Assembly (NCBI RefSeq): GCF_026932795.1
Contig: NZ_JADPVH010000009.1
Location: 17,731-81,730 of the forward strand
DNA: 64,000 bases
Reading direction: 5' to 3'
From: Paenarthrobacter sp. Z7-10
GTDB taxonomy: Bacteria > Actinomycetota > Actinomycetes > Actinomycetales > Micrococcaceae
Shown here: piece by piece, positions 17,295 through 26,987 of the stretch
Numbering within the stretch: the first letter of the stretch is position 1
Layout: each line of letters begins with the position of its first letter
Program-made: the position numbers and the translations under genes
Notes under the pieces: model-generated
What the model was told of the DNA's origin: nothing
Databases searched by the model: none
What the model saw: the letters and a program-made list of their open reading frames with translations, nothing else

Positions 17295-20200
17295 ATGACT
17301 TTGACAATCCATTACCCACCCGAGCTGCCTGTTTCCGAGCGCCGCGAGGACCTGATGGCGGCCATCGCGGCCAACCAGGTGACGATCATCGCCGGTGAAA
17401 CCGGTTCCGGAAAGACCACCCAGATCCCCAAGATGTGCCTGGAACTGGGTCTGGCGGACAAGGGCCTGATCGCGCATACGCAGCCGCGCCGGCTGGCCGC
17501 CCGGACGGTGGCGGAACGCATCGCCAGTGAGCTCGATGTCGAACTGGGCGCCGAGGTGGGCTTCCAGGTGCGCTTCACCGGCCATATGGGACCGCAGACG
17601 AAAATCAAGCTGATGACGGACGGCATTCTGCTCGCCGAAATCCAGCGCGACAGGCTGCTGCGGCGGTACTCGGTGATCATCATCGACGAGGCCCACGAGC
17701 GCAGCCTGAACATCGATTTCATCCTCGGCTACCTCAAGCGGATCCTGCCGCAGCGCCCGGATTTGAAGATCGTGATCACCTCCGCCACCATCGATCCGGC
17801 GCGTTTCGCGGACCATTTCGCCTCGGCGCAGGGCCCCGCGCCCATAATGGAGGTCTCCGGCCGCACGTATCCGGTGGAGATCCGCTACCGGCCCCTGAGC
17901 GGTCCGGCCTCCGGTGAGGAGGACGACGGCGATCCCGGCTTGGAGCGGGACGGAACCGAAGAGGACCGGGACCCATTGGACGCCGTCTGCGACGCCGTCG
18001 ATGAGCTCGCCCGCGAAGCGCCCGGGGACATACTGATTTTCTTCTCCGGGGAACGTGAAATCCGTGATGCGGCCGAGGCCCTGCGCGGCAGGGCGCAGTC
18101 CGCCCCGGCAAATTCGCAACTGCGCGAGACTGAAATCCTGCCGTTGTTTGCCCGGCTCTCACTGGCCGAACAGCATGCGGTGTTCACCCCCAGCCGGGGC
18201 TCGAAGGCCAAACGGCGGATCGTGCTGGCAACGAACGTCGCGGAAACATCGCTGACGGTTCCGGGAATCAAGTACGTCATCGATCCCGGCACCGCCCGGA
18301 TTTCACGCTACTCGCACCGCACCAAGGTCCAGCGGCTGCCCATCGAACGGGTCTCGCAGGCTTCGGCCAATCAGCGGTCAGGCCGATGCGGCCGGGTCTC
18401 AGACGGCATCTGCATCCGGCTGTACTCGGAGGAGGATTTCAGTTCCCGGCGCGAATTCACCGACCCGGAAATCCTGCGCACCAACCTGGCGGCCGTGATC
18501 CTGCAGATGACCGCCATGGGGGTGGCCAACGGTCCCAAGGACGTCGCGGACTTCCCGTTCGTGGAACCTCCGGACTCCAAGGCCATCGCCGACGGCGTCA
18601 CGCTGCTGCGCGAGCTCAGTGCGGTCGATGCCCAAGGTGCGATTACCGCCGTCGGACGCCAACTCGCCCAGCTGCCGGTGGATCCGCGGCTGGGACGGAT
18701 GATCGTCGAGGCCGGCAAGCGCGGCTGCGCCCGCGAGGTGATGATCCTGGCGGCCGCCCTGACCATTCAGGATCCGCGCGAACGCCCGCAGGCGGAAAGC
18801 GGAAAGCAGCAGCTCGCGGCCGAAAAGCACAAACGGTTTGCGGACGAGAATTCGGACTTCACCGGCTTCCTGAACCTGTGGCGGTACCTGCAGGAGAAGC
18901 AAAGCGAGCTCTCCTCCACTGCCTTTCGGCGGCTGTGCAAGGCAGAATTCATCAACTACCTGCGGATCCGGGAGTGGCAGGATCTGTTTGCGCAGCTGCG
19001 CCAGCTGGCCAAGCCGCTGGGCATCACCCTGGCCACCGGCGAAGTGGATCCGGTGGGCAATTCCGTCAACGTCCATATGAGCCTTTTGACCGGATTGCTG
19101 AGCCACATTGGCCTCTACGATCAGCGTAAACGCGAATATGCCGGCGCCCGCGGGAGCCGGTTTGCGGTCTTCCCCGGCTCGGCCCTGTTCAAGAAGTCCC
19201 CGGACTGGGTGATGGCCGCCGAGCTGGTGGAAACCTCCCGGCTTTGGGCCCGGGTGGCGGCCAAATTCGATCCGCTTTGGGCCGAGCAGGTGGCCCCGGA
19301 CCTGGTGAAGCGCAGCTACAGTGAGCCGCACTGGTCCAAGAAAATGGGCTCGGTGATGGCCTACGAAAAGGTGACCCTCTATGGGGTGCCGATCGTTCCG
19401 CAGCGCCGCATCAACTATGGCCGGATCGACCCGGAACTCAGCCGCGAACTCTTTATCCGCCATGCCCTCGTGGAGGGCGACTGGCGCACGCATCATAAGT
19501 TCTTCCACCGGAACCAGGCGCTTTTGGCCGAAGTGGAGGAACTGGAAACACGGATGCGGCGCCGTGACCTGCGGGTCGACGACGAATCGCTGTTCGAATT
19601 CTATGACGGCCGCATCGGTGCCGAGGTGGTTTCCGAGCGGCACTTCGACAAGTGGTGGAAGGGCGCCCGGGCCGATAATCCGGCGTTGCTGGACTTTGAT
19701 CCGGACGTGGTGATGGCCGAGGATGCGGCGGCGCTGGACGAAACGGCGTTTCCCAGGATCTGGCGGCAGGGGGACTTCGAACTGCCGTTGTCCTATGAAT
19801 TCCACCCCACAGCCCCCGGTTCGGTTCCAAATCCGTCCGACGGCGTCACGGTCCAGGTCCCCGTGCTGTTCCTCAACCAGCTGCGTGAGGCGCCGTTCCG
19901 CTGGCAGATCCCGGGCTTGCGGGCCGAGCTGATCACGGCACTGATCAAATCGCTGCCCAAGGCGATCCGCAAAAATTTCATCCCCGCTCCCGATGTTGGC
20001 CGCAGCGCCGCCGCTGCCCTGGCGGCAGACTTCAATCCCGCCACGGACGCCTTGGAGCCCTCCCTTGAGCTGGCCCTGCGCCGGCTCAAGGGACACATCG
20101 TGCCGCCGGGATCGTGGAATTGGGATGCCGTACCGGTTCACCTGCGGATGACATTCCAGATCGTGGACCTCCACGGCCGGATCCTGGACGAAAGCAAGGA

Positions 20201-21377
20201 TCTGGCCCGGCTCGCGGAGGAACTGGCACCGGCCACACGCCGGGCCATTGCCGAGTCACTCGGCGCCACTCCCAAAAGCACCCGGACCGCGCCCGGAACG
20301 GCCGGAGCGGATCAGCGGGAACGGGCCGCGGGTGCTGGCGCGACCCGCGGCGGGGCCTCGAGCGGCCGGGCCGGTTTCAATGGCGCGAACGGGCAATCCG
20401 GCCGGGCCGGTTTCAATGGCGATAACGGGCAAGCCGGCCAGGCTTCGGATCCTGCTGCACCCGGCCAAGGTTTCCGGGAACAATCCGGATTGACTGGCTG
20501 GAGCATCGGCACCCTCCCCCGGGACATCCGCCGTCTGGTGCGGGGCCATACCGTCACCGGCTATCCAGCCTTGGTGGATGAGGGATCCGCCGCCGGACTT
20601 CGGGTCTTTCAAACCGAGGCGGAGCAGCTCGCCGCCATGCGGACCGGCATCATCCGGCTGCTGGCCGTGCGGGTACCGTCTCCGGACCGGTACGTTCTGG
20701 AGCACCTGAGCAACAACGAAAAGCTGACTTTCACGCAGAACCCGCACGGGAGTGTGAGCTCGCTGATTGCCGACTGCACTTTGGCCGCCATCGACAAACT
20801 GACCCCGGCGGAACTGCCGTGGTCAGAGCCGGACTTCAACGCACTCTATGAGACGGTCCGTGCCGAACTGATCGACACCGTGTTCGTGGTGACCGCCGTC
20901 GTCGAACGCATTCTGGCCAGTGCCCGCCGGATCGACAAGCAGCTGAAGGGCAGCACCAGCCTGGCCCTGATTTCGGCGCTCAATGACGTCCGCAGCCAGC
21001 TGGAGCGGCTGGTCTATCCCGGCTTCGTGGCGCGGACCGGGTACGCGCAGCTGAGCCAACTGCCCCGCTACCTGACTGCGATTGAACGCCGGCTGGAGAA
21101 GCTGCCGAGCAATGTTGCGCGCGATGGGCTGAACATGGCCGCCGTGCAGCGGTTGGAGGATGAGTACGACGACGCCGCCGCGGCTCTGCTGCCCGGCGGT
21201 CAGTCCGCGGCCGCCGGGCAGGGCGCCGGCGGGCCGCACGCAGCTCTGCTGACTCGGGTGCGCTGGATGATCGAGGAACTGCGCGTCAGCCTGTTCGCGG
21301 TGGAGCTCGGAACGGCGTATTCCGTCTCCGAAAAGCGCATCCGCGCGGCGTTGAACCAGGCGCTGACGCCGGCATGA
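17295..21377 (+). CDS. hrpA: ATP-dependent RNA helicase HrpA
   Basis: 1360 residues, the normal size for HrpA, a DEAH-box helicase that acts on mRNA and stalled ribosomes. Motif I is GETGSGKTTQIPK (about residues 34-46), motif II IIIDEAHERSLNIDF, motif III ITSATIDPARF and motif VI QRSGRCGR. The helicase core, winged-helix and ratchet regions are followed by the long DUF3418-type C-terminal domain. A Gly/Asn/Ser low-complexity stretch with a repeat of GRAGFNG (about residues 990-1060) interrupts the C-terminal half. The palindromic element lies just upstream. The stop overlaps the next gene's ATG. Confidence 0.93.
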   Translation: MTLTIHYPPELPVSERREDLMAAIAANQVTIIAGETGSGKTTQIPKMCLELGLADKGLIAHTQPRRLAARTVAERIASELDVELGAEVGFQVRFTGHMGPQTKIKLMTDGILLAEIQRDRLLRRYSVIIIDEAHERSLNIDFILGYLKRILPQRPDLKIVITSATIDPARFADHFASAQGPAPIMEVSGRTYPVEIRYRPLSGPASGEEDDGDPGLERDGTEEDRDPLDAVCDAVDELAREAPGDILIFFSGEREIRDAAEALRGRAQSAPANSQLRETEILPLFARLSLAEQHAVFTPSRGSKAKRRIVLATNVAETSLTVPGIKYVIDPGTARISRYSHRTKVQRLPIERVSQASANQRSGRCGRVSDGICIRLYSEEDFSSRREFTDPEILRTNLAAVILQMTAMGVANGPKDVADFPFVEPPDSKAIADGVTLLRELSAVDAQGAITAVGRQLAQLPVDPRLGRMIVEAGKRGCAREVMILAAALTIQDPRERPQAESGKQQLAAEKHKRFADENSDFTGFLNLWRYLQEKQSELSSTAFRRLCKAEFINYLRIREWQDLFAQLRQLAKPLGITLATGEVDPVGNSVNVHMSLLTGLLSHIGLYDQRKREYAGARGSRFAVFPGSALFKKSPDWVMAAELVETSRLWARVAAKFDPLWAEQVAPDLVKRSYSEPHWSKKMGSVMAYEKVTLYGVPIVPQRRINYGRIDPELSRELFIRHALVEGDWRTHHKFFHRNQALLAEVEELETRMRRRDLRVDDESLFEFYDGRIGAEVVSERHFDKWWKGARADNPALLDFDPDVVMAEDAAALDETAFPRIWRQGDFELPLSYEFHPTAPGSVPNPSDGVTVQVPVLFLNQLREAPFRWQIPGLRAELITALIKSLPKAIRKNFIPAPDVGRSAAAALAADFNPATDALEPSLELALRRLKGHIVPPGSWNWDAVPVHLRMTFQIVDLHGRILDESKDLARLAEELAPATRRAIAESLGATPKSTRTAPGTAGADQRERAAGAGATRGGASSGRAGFNGANGQSGRAGFNGDNGQAGQASDPAAPGQGFREQSGLTGWSIGTLPRDIRRLVRGHTVTGYPALVDEGSAAGLRVFQTEAEQLAAMRTGIIRLLAVRVPSPDRYVLEHLSNNEKLTFTQNPHGSVSSLIADCTLAAIDKLTPAELPWSEPDFNALYETVRAELIDTVFVVTAVVERILASARRIDKQLKGSTSLALISALNDVRSQLERLVYPGFVARTGYAQLSQLPRYLTAIERRLEKLPSNVARDGLNMAAVQRLEDEYDDAAAALLPGGQSAAAGQGAGGPHAALLTRVRWMIEELRVSLFAVELGTAYSVSEKRIRAALNQALTPA

Positions 21378-22000
21378 ATGGATCCGTCCCCGGCGGAAGT
21401 GCAGTCAGCGCGGCGGCGCAGATCCCGCTGCCGCCATCGACGCTGGCGGCCGGATACTTCCTGCTGCGCCGGATCAAACCGGGCGACGAAGGACTGGAGC
21501 AGTCTCTCTCCCGCTGCCCGGACGTCGTGACCTGGACCTATTACCCGCCGAATCTGAGCGCGGACCAGGCGCGGGAGCGGGTGCTGCGGACGCAGGCGCG
21601 GGCCGCCGAGGGCACCGCCGCCCGCTATGTGGTGGAGCTGGACGGGCATCCGCTGGGTACCGCCGGCATCAAGAACTCCGACGACGCACCCGAGATCTTC
21701 TACGCGCTGCTGCCGCACGGGCGGGGTCAGGGAGCGGCCACCGCCGCCGCTGCCGCCCTCTCTGACTGGGCGCTCGACGCCGGCGCCCCGTACGTCGCCC
21801 TGTGGACATTGGTTGGCAACGCTGCCAGCGAACGTGTGGCCCGACGGGCTGGTTTTTATTGCGTCGATGTCGCCAGCGCCGATTCCTGCAGCGCCGATTC
21901 CTCCTGGTCCGATTCCTCCAGCGCCGACTTGGGTGGGCCCGATCCTGACTCGCCCGTCCAGGACAGCGGACCTCGGCTCTGGACCCGCTTCCGCTCCTGA
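21374..22000 (+). CDS. GNAT family N-acetyltransferase
   Basis: 208 residues. The core (about residues 25-165) has the RimJ/RimL-type pattern: an N-terminal YFLLRRIKPGDEG, the acetyl-CoA loop LLPHGRGQGAATAAAAAL and the ending NAASERVARRAGF. It transfers acetyl from acetyl-CoA to an unknown amine, often a ribosomal-protein or antibiotic amine in this branch. The last 40 residues are an Asp/Ser-rich repeat ((A/S)DS units), probably disordered. The ATG overlaps the hrpA TGA (ATGA), so the two are translationally coupled. Confidence 0.8.
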   Translation: MNGSVPGGSAVSAAAQIPLPPSTLAAGYFLLRRIKPGDEGLEQSLSRCPDVVTWTYYPPNLSADQARERVLRTQARAAEGTAARYVVELDGHPLGTAGIKNSDDAPEIFYALLPHGRGQGAATAAAAALSDWALDAGAPYVALWTLVGNAASERVARRAGFYCVDVASADSCSADSSWSDSSSADLGGPDPDSPVQDSGPRLWTRFRS

Positions 22001-22010
22001 CCAGGCGTGC

Positions 22011-22439
22011 TCACGCCTGCGGTACGAACTCCCCGTGGCCTGCCGCCCGCAGGGCAGTGCGGAGTTTTTCCGCGTTCGTGTCCATCTTGGCCGGCTCCGG
22101 ATGGTTGTCCACCGTGCCGAAGTCGAAGTCCGCCATCGAGTTAGCGGGAAAGACATGGATATGCAGGTGTTCGACCTCAAACCCGGCAATCGTGAGGCCG
22201 GCCCGGGCAGCGTTGAACGCCTCCACCTGGGCCTTGCCAATGATCTGTGCCACCGAAGTAAGTTTGACCAGCAAGCCGGGATCCGCCTCCGTCCAACGGT
22301 CCAATTCCTGGCGCGGCACCACGAGCGTGTGCCCGTCCGTCAGCGGACCGGCGGTCAGGAATGCCACCACATCGGCATCCTTCCAGACGAAGCGCCCTGG
22401 AATCTCGCCATTGATGATGCGGGTGAAGATGGTTGTCAT
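22011..22439 (-). CDS. HIT family hydrolase
   Basis: 142 residues of the histidine-triad fold, which hydrolyses nucleoside phosphoramidates and dinucleotides. The start FTRIINGEIPGRFVW and DGHTLVVPRQ are typical of the HinT/Fhit-like branch, and the catalytic triad is visible as HLHIHVFP. The ATG at 22437-22439 has AGGAG 6 bases upstream; a longer frame to 22490 lacks support. It ends convergent with the GNAT gene. The precise substrate is not knowable from sequence. Confidence 0.9.
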   Translation of the reverse strand: MTTIFTRIINGEIPGRFVWKDADVVAFLTAGPLTDGHTLVVPRQELDRWTEADPGLLVKLTSVAQIIGKAQVEAFNAARAGLTIAGFEVEHLHIHVFPANSMADFDFGTVDNHPEPAKMDTNAEKLRTALRAAGHGEFVPQA

Positions 22440-22496
22440 ATTTGCTCCTGAAAGTTGGCGGTATGGATGATCGAGGCACCCGGTGCCCATGCAGTT

Positions 22497-23456
22497 TCAG
22501 ACCTTGACGGCCGGGGGGTGCACGCCGACGCTGGGTTCCGACGGCCTCAGGCTCATGCTGCCGGTTCCTGGCCCCCTGCCGGCCACCGGCCCCGTGGCGC
22601 TGGCTTCCGGCTTCGTGCCGCTGGCCTCGGGCCCTGTCGCCACCGGAAGTTGTGCATGGTTGGACCAAGCGGACCATGAGCCAGGAAAGAGTGTGGCGTC
22701 GATGCCGGCAATTTCGAGTGCGGCAATTTCGTGCGCCGCGGTGACGCCGGAGCCGCAGTACACGGCAACCGGGGTGGCTGCACTGATACCGAGGGCCGCG
22801 AAGCGGGCCGCCAGCTCGTCGGCCGGCAGGAAGCGCTGGTCGGCACCGAGGTTGCCCCCTGTTGGCGCGCTCAAGGCCCCCGGGATATGACCGGCCTTGG
22901 GGTCCATGGGCTCGGTCTCGCCGCGGTAGCGCTCGGGTGCCCGAGCGTCCAGCAGCTTGCCCGTCGCCGACCAGTGCGCCACCTCGTCGATCCCCGCGGT
23001 GGGCAGGTGGCCACTGGAAAGCTGCACATTACCCAGGCAGGGCTGCTCGATTCCGCGTTCGATGGCTTGGTTGGCCTGACGCCATGCCGCCAGTCCGCCG
23101 TCGAGCATTGAAACCTGATTAAAGCCTGCGTACCTCAGCAGCCACCACAACCGTGCTGCGGCGGTATTGCCATTGTCGTCATACGCTACGACCGTGTCGC
23201 CGTCGTTGATCCCCCAGCACCGTGCCGATTCCGCGAAAGCCTGGGGCTGCGGCAGCGGATGCCTCCCGTCCGTGGCGGGACCCGTGCCAGCCAGTTCCGT
23301 CGCCAGGTCCACAAAAACCGCGCCGGGAATATGCCCGGCGGTGTAATGCGCGCGGCCGTGGGGATCTCCCAGCACCCAGCGGACATCGAGAAGAACGGTC
23401 CGGGCTCCGGAGGCCATGCGGTGCACCAGGGTGTCCACGCTCATCAGGGTGTTCAT
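22497..23456 (-). CDS. Sulfurtransferase with two rhodanese domains
   Basis: 319 residues with tandem rhodanese folds. The N-terminal domain (VLLDVRWVLGDPHGR, HIPGAVFVDL) is the inactive one; the C-terminal domain has CGSGVTA, the loop with the catalytic Cys common to thiosulfate and 3-mercaptopyruvate sulfurtransferases. It moves sulfur from thiosulfate or mercaptopyruvate to cyanide or thiols. The tail after the second domain is a Pro/Ala/Thr/Gly repeat region of about 50 residues (PEASG units). ATG with GGAG 5 bases upstream. The choice between the two donor specificities is open. Confidence 0.88.
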   Translation of the reverse strand: MNTLMSVDTLVHRMASGARTVLLDVRWVLGDPHGRAHYTAGHIPGAVFVDLATELAGTGPATDGRHPLPQPQAFAESARCWGINDGDTVVAYDDNGNTAAARLWWLLRYAGFNQVSMLDGGLAAWRQANQAIERGIEQPCLGNVQLSSGHLPTAGIDEVAHWSATGKLLDARAPERYRGETEPMDPKAGHIPGALSAPTGGNLGADQRFLPADELAARFAALGISAATPVAVYCGSGVTAAHEIAALEIAGIDATLFPGSWSAWSNHAQLPVATGPEASGTKPEASATGPVAGRGPGTGSMSLRPSEPSVGVHPPAVKV

Positions 23457-23538
23457 CAAATCTCCTTTGATTCGTGCACCTTGGATGGATGCACTTAAAA
23501 ACGGTGGGTCGAAGGTTGTCCGAATTCACCGCTGGTTG

Positions 23539-24537
23539 TCATAACCAGTTTCTCTTTTTGAAAATCACATATAAAGCAACCGAAACCAGTACTATCAGGA
23601 TCGCTGCCAGTCCCACTCCCGCCTGCGTGCCGACCCCCGGATACGGAACATTCATTCCGTAAAAGCCGGTGATCGCCGTCGGAACCGCAATGATCGCGGC
23701 CCAGCTGGTGACCTTCTTCATGATCACATTCATATTGTTGCCCTGAATGGTCAAGTATGTCTGCAGGACGTTGTTGACCATGTCGCGGGCGGACTCGGTC
23801 CAGTCCACGGCCCGGAGCACATGGTCATAGACATCCTGGAAGTAGGGCACCAGCTCGGACTTCAGCGGCTCAGACCCATCCTGCCGGGCTGTCTCATGGC
23901 GCAGCACCGCGCTGAGCACCTCGCGCATTGGAACCAACACGCGCCGCAAGGTGGTCAGCTCCTTATGCAGGCGGAAACTCTCCAGCTGAACGTCCTTGGG
24001 CCGGTGCGCAAAGAGCAGCGAACCCAGGTCGTCCGCCCGCGAATCCAGGGCCTCCGACGCGGCCAGCTGACCATCCACCAGGGAATCAAGCAGGGCATAG
24101 ACCAAGAAGCCCGAACCACACTGCGCGGGTTCCTCCGCTTCCTCCGCCCGGCGCAGCACCTCCTCGGCATCGAATCCCGGTCCGTCCGGAACCACGACCA
24201 CGACGTTGGCGGTGATGAACGCGGAAACCTCGGTGGTGTGCAGCCGGATTCCGGCCGGATCGGCGGACTCTTCATCCACCGAGGTGACATAGGCGTTCAG
24301 GAAAAAGTGGTCCCGATAGGCCTCGAGCTTGGGCCGCTGCCGCTCCCCCAGGACATCCTCCACCGCCAGCCGGTGGAAACCCAGCTGCTCGCGCAACCGG
24401 CCAATGACGGCCTCATCCGGGGCGGAAACGTCGATCCAGACGGTTGCCTCCGGGTCCTTCGCCAACTGACCGAGCTGGTTCACCGTGGCTTCTTCCCCGG
24501 TGCGGCGGCCGCCGCGGTAAACCCTGATCCTGAGCAT
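23539..24537 (-). CDS. corA: CorA-type magnesium/cobalt transporter
   Basis: 332 residues. A large N-terminal cytoplasmic domain is followed by two C-terminal membrane helices. The selectivity motif GMN of the CorA pore is present in [10 protein letters not shown] after the first helix, and the protein ends in a basic KKRNWL as expected. It forms pentamers that admit Mg2+ (and Co2+/Ni2+). The helix preceding the pore ([18 protein letters not shown]) is also typical. Divergent from the PLP enzyme gene with only 47 bases between them. Confidence 0.93.
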   Translation of the reverse strand: MLRIRVYRGGRRTGEEATVNQLGQLAKDPEATVWIDVSAPDEAVIGRLREQLGFHRLAVEDVLGERQRPKLEAYRDHFFLNAYVTSVDEESADPAGIRLHTTEVSAFITANVVVVVPDGPGFDAEEVLRRAEEAEEPAQCGSGFLVYALLDSLVDGQLAASEALDSRADDLGSLLFAHRPKDVQLESFRLHKELTTLRRVLVPMREVLSAVLRHETARQDGSEPLKSELVPYFQDVYDHVLRAVDWTESARDMVNNVLQTYLTIQGNNMNVIMKKVTSWAAIIAVPTAITGFYGMNVPYPGVGTQAGVGLAAILIVLVSVALYVIFKKRNWL

Positions 24538-24584
24538 CCACCCACTCTAACCGCGGGCGGCCCCGGCTCGGATACGCTGGCTGC

Positions 24585-25670
24585 ATGGAGACTCCCGCAT
24601 GTACGCCGCAGCGCAGCTGGGCGGATTGGGCCCTGCGCCGGATCGAAGCCGAAAATAACCGTTCCGCGGACACGCACCTCTATGCCGTGCCACTGCCGGA
24701 GGACTGGGGCGTCCAGTTGTACCTCAAGGATGAGTCGACGCACCGCTCCGGCAGTCTCAAACATCGGCTGGCCCGGTCCCTGTTCCTGTTCGGCCTGGTC
24801 AACGGCTGGATCTCGGAGGGCACCACCATCGTGGAGGCCAGCTCCGGCAGCACCGCAGTTTCGGAAGCCTATTTTGCCCGCCTGATCGGCCTGCCCTTCG
24901 TTGCCGTCATGACAGCCAGCACCAGCGCGGAAAAGATAGCACTCATCGAAGAATACGGAGGAACGTGCCACTTTGTGGACTCCGCGCCAGAGGTCTACGA
25001 CGTTGCCGCCGATCTTGCTGCCACCACCGGCGGCCATTACATGGACCAGTTCACTTACGCCGAACGGGCCACGGATTGGCGCGGCAACAACAACATCGCC
25101 GAGTCCATCTTCGATCAGCTGGCGATGGAGGAGCACCCGGTGCCGCGCTGGATCGTCGTCGGCGCGGGAACCGGCGGCACCAGCGCAACCATCGGCCGCT
25201 ACCTGCGCTACTACCGTCACCCTACCCAGCTGGCTGTCGTCGACCCGGAAAATTCCGCCTTCTACCCGGGCTGGAAAACCGGTGATCCGAGCTACTGCAC
25301 CGGCCAGCCCTCCCGGATCGAGGGCATCGGACGCTCCCGGATGGAACCGAGCTTCGTCCCGTCGGTCATCGATGACATGATCCAGGTCCCGGACGCCGCC
25401 TCCGTCGCCGCCATGATCCACCTGCACCGACTCACGGGTTTGCGCGCCGGTCCATCCACCGGCACAAATCTGTGGGGGGTGTGGCAGTTGATGGCGCGGA
25501 TGATGGCCGACGGCGAACGCGGCAGCATTGTTTCGCTGATGTGCGACGGCGGTGAAAGGTACGAGGGCAGCTACAACAATCCGCAGTGGCTGGCGGAGAA
25601 AGGGCTGCAGCCCGGCGCCCATGCGGCAACCTTGGAACGCTTCTTCGCCTCCGGACGTTGGGACGGCTGA
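24585..25670 (+). CDS. PLP-dependent cysteine synthase-family protein, Cds1-like
   Basis: 361 residues of fold-type II PLP enzyme. The PLP lysine is in [15 protein letters not shown] (about residues 52-66), the Ser/Thr loop in [12 protein letters not shown], and the phosphate loop in [16 protein letters not shown]. The pattern matches the actinobacterial group that includes the mycobacterial cysteine desulfhydrase Cds1, which releases H2S, pyruvate and ammonia from L-cysteine; a cysteine or cystathionine synthase role is the alternative. The rhodanese gene about 1 kb away hints at sulfur metabolism, but the two are not in one operon. Confidence 0.75.
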   Translation: METPACTPQRSWADWALRRIEAENNRSADTHLYAVPLPEDWGVQLYLKDESTHRSGSLKHRLARSLFLFGLVNGWISEGTTIVEASSGSTAVSEAYFARLIGLPFVAVMTASTSAEKIALIEEYGGTCHFVDSAPEVYDVAADLAATTGGHYMDQFTYAERATDWRGNNNIAESIFDQLAMEEHPVPRWIVVGAGTGGTSATIGRYLRYYRHPTQLAVVDPENSAFYPGWKTGDPSYCTGQPSRIEGIGRSRMEPSFVPSVIDDMIQVPDAASVAAMIHLHRLTGLRAGPSTGTNLWGVWQLMARMMADGERGSIVSLMCDGGERYEGSYNNPQWLAEKGLQPGAHAATLERFFASGRWDG

Positions 25671-25725
25671 CGGCGCCCGGCCAGGGATCCCCCGACGCGA
25701 GCGTGGCGGGTTCGAACGCGTCCGC

Positions 25726-26382
25726 TCAGACCTCCACGCTTTCGCCGGCGGCCAGATGGCGGAACTCGGTGCCGTAGCGCGCACCGATCCGCTGGACATG
25801 GGATTCGGCGAATCCAAGTCCGTTCTCGTTAAGAAGTCCGTCGTGGATCTGGAAAGCCACCGGTGCCCGCACGGAGGTAACGAAGTCGATGACCTCGGCC
25901 GTTTTGGACCACGGCGCATGGATTGGAACCAGCAGGGTCTGCACCGCAATGCCATCCGGGACAATGAAGGAATCACCCGGATGATAAACGTTTTCCTCCA
26001 CCAAGAAGCCGATGTTGGCCACCACCGGGATGTGCGGATGGATCAGCGCGTGTTGTCCACCGAAACTGCGGATCCCGAAGCCGGCCACGTCGAACGAGGT
26101 GTCCGGCTCCGCATCCAGCACCCGGTCCGCGGCATCCGGCGCTTTGCCGCGCAGCGAAGCGGCCACTCCGGCCGGCGCATACACGAGCAGGGCGGGATCC
26201 GCGGACAACGACGCCGAAATAGCGTCGGCGTCGAAGTGGTCCGCGTGTTCGTGCGTCACCAGGATGGCGTCCGCACCGCGCAGCGCCTCCCCTGTCTCAG
26301 AGAAGACACCAGGATCCAGGACCAGGACTCGGCCTACTTTTTCCAGCCGGATGCAGGCATGCGTGAACTTGGTCAGCTTCAT
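25726..26382 (-). CDS. MBL-fold metallo-hydrolase (UlaG-like)
   Basis: 218 residues of metallo-beta-lactamase fold. Metal ligands are visible in VTHEHADHFDAD (HxHxDH, about residues 42-53), a further histidine in the FGGQHALIH segment, and a late His in FQIHDGLLNENG. The start MKLTKFTHACIRLE is typical of the beta-lactamase-like group of UlaG-type hydrolases with unknown substrates. Convergent with the preceding PLP enzyme gene, 55 bases apart. Function beyond hydrolase cannot be stated. Confidence 0.8.
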   Translation of the reverse strand: MKLTKFTHACIRLEKVGRVLVLDPGVFSETGEALRGADAILVTHEHADHFDADAISASLSADPALLVYAPAGVAASLRGKAPDAADRVLDAEPDTSFDVAGFGIRSFGGQHALIHPHIPVVANIGFLVEENVYHPGDSFIVPDGIAVQTLLVPIHAPWSKTAEVIDFVTSVRAPVAFQIHDGLLNENGLGFAESHVQRIGARYGTEFRHLAAGESVEV

Positions 26383-26537
26383 CTGTTCAGCCTACTTCCG
26401 TTGTCAGCGGTGTCGGAAGTCCCCCGCGGGTCCCGACGAAGGCACCTCAGGGAGCCGCGTCAGGCCGCGGCACCGCCATCTGGGCTGATAACCTTGGAGG
26501 TTGAGGATGGCAGGCAATCAGAAAGCGGGCAACATCG

Positions 26538-26987
26538 ATGTCCCAGCCAGGACGGTCCAGGACGGTGCCCGTGGACGGCGGGCCGGCCAGGGAACAGCGG
26601 GTGACGAAGCAACGCCTGGCCGTGGGTGCCGCGCTGGAGAAGATTGATGATTTTGTCAGCACTCAGGAGCTTTACCGGCTGCTGCACAATGACGGCGTGT
26701 CCGTCTCGTTGGCCACTTCCTACCGGATCCTCCAATCAATGGCCGACGACGGACTGGTGGACGTGCTCCGCAACGCCGAGGGCGAGGCCGTCTACCGGCG
26801 CTGCTCGGTAGCCTCCCATCATCACCATCTGCTCTGCCGCAGCTGTGGCAAGGCGGTGGAAATACAGGCTCCGGCGGTGGAGAGCTGGGCCGCCTCGACC
26901 GCGCAGGCCCATGGTTTCACGCAGGTGCAGCACACGGTGGAAATTTACGGCCTGTGCCCGGAATGTTCCGCGGCCGGCCGCACCTGA
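26538..26987 (+). CDS. zur: Fur-family zinc uptake regulator
   Basis: 149 residues. A winged helix (KQRLAVGAALEKIDDFVSTQELY with SLATSYRILQSMADDG) is followed by the dimerisation domain with metal ligands HHHHLLCRSCGK and a second CPECS pair, the structural Zn site of Fur proteins. The adjacent convergent znuABC operon makes Zur the best subtype. With zinc it should repress zinc uptake. ATG at 26538 has a weak ribosome site and an internal GTG near residue 22 is possible. Its last 43 bases overlap the 3' end of znuB. Confidence 0.85.
   Translation: MSQPGRSRTVPVDGGPAREQRVTKQRLAVGAALEKIDDFVSTQELYRLLHNDGVSVSLATSYRILQSMADDGLVDVLRNAEGEAVYRRCSVASHHHHLLCRSCGKAVEIQAPAVESWAASTAQAHGFTQVQHTVEIYGLCPECSAAGRT

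Noticed and set aside
18399..20174. 591-codon open frame antisense to hrpA
   Set aside because: Antisense shadow over the helicase, with His/Gln/Arg-rich composition typical of such frames.
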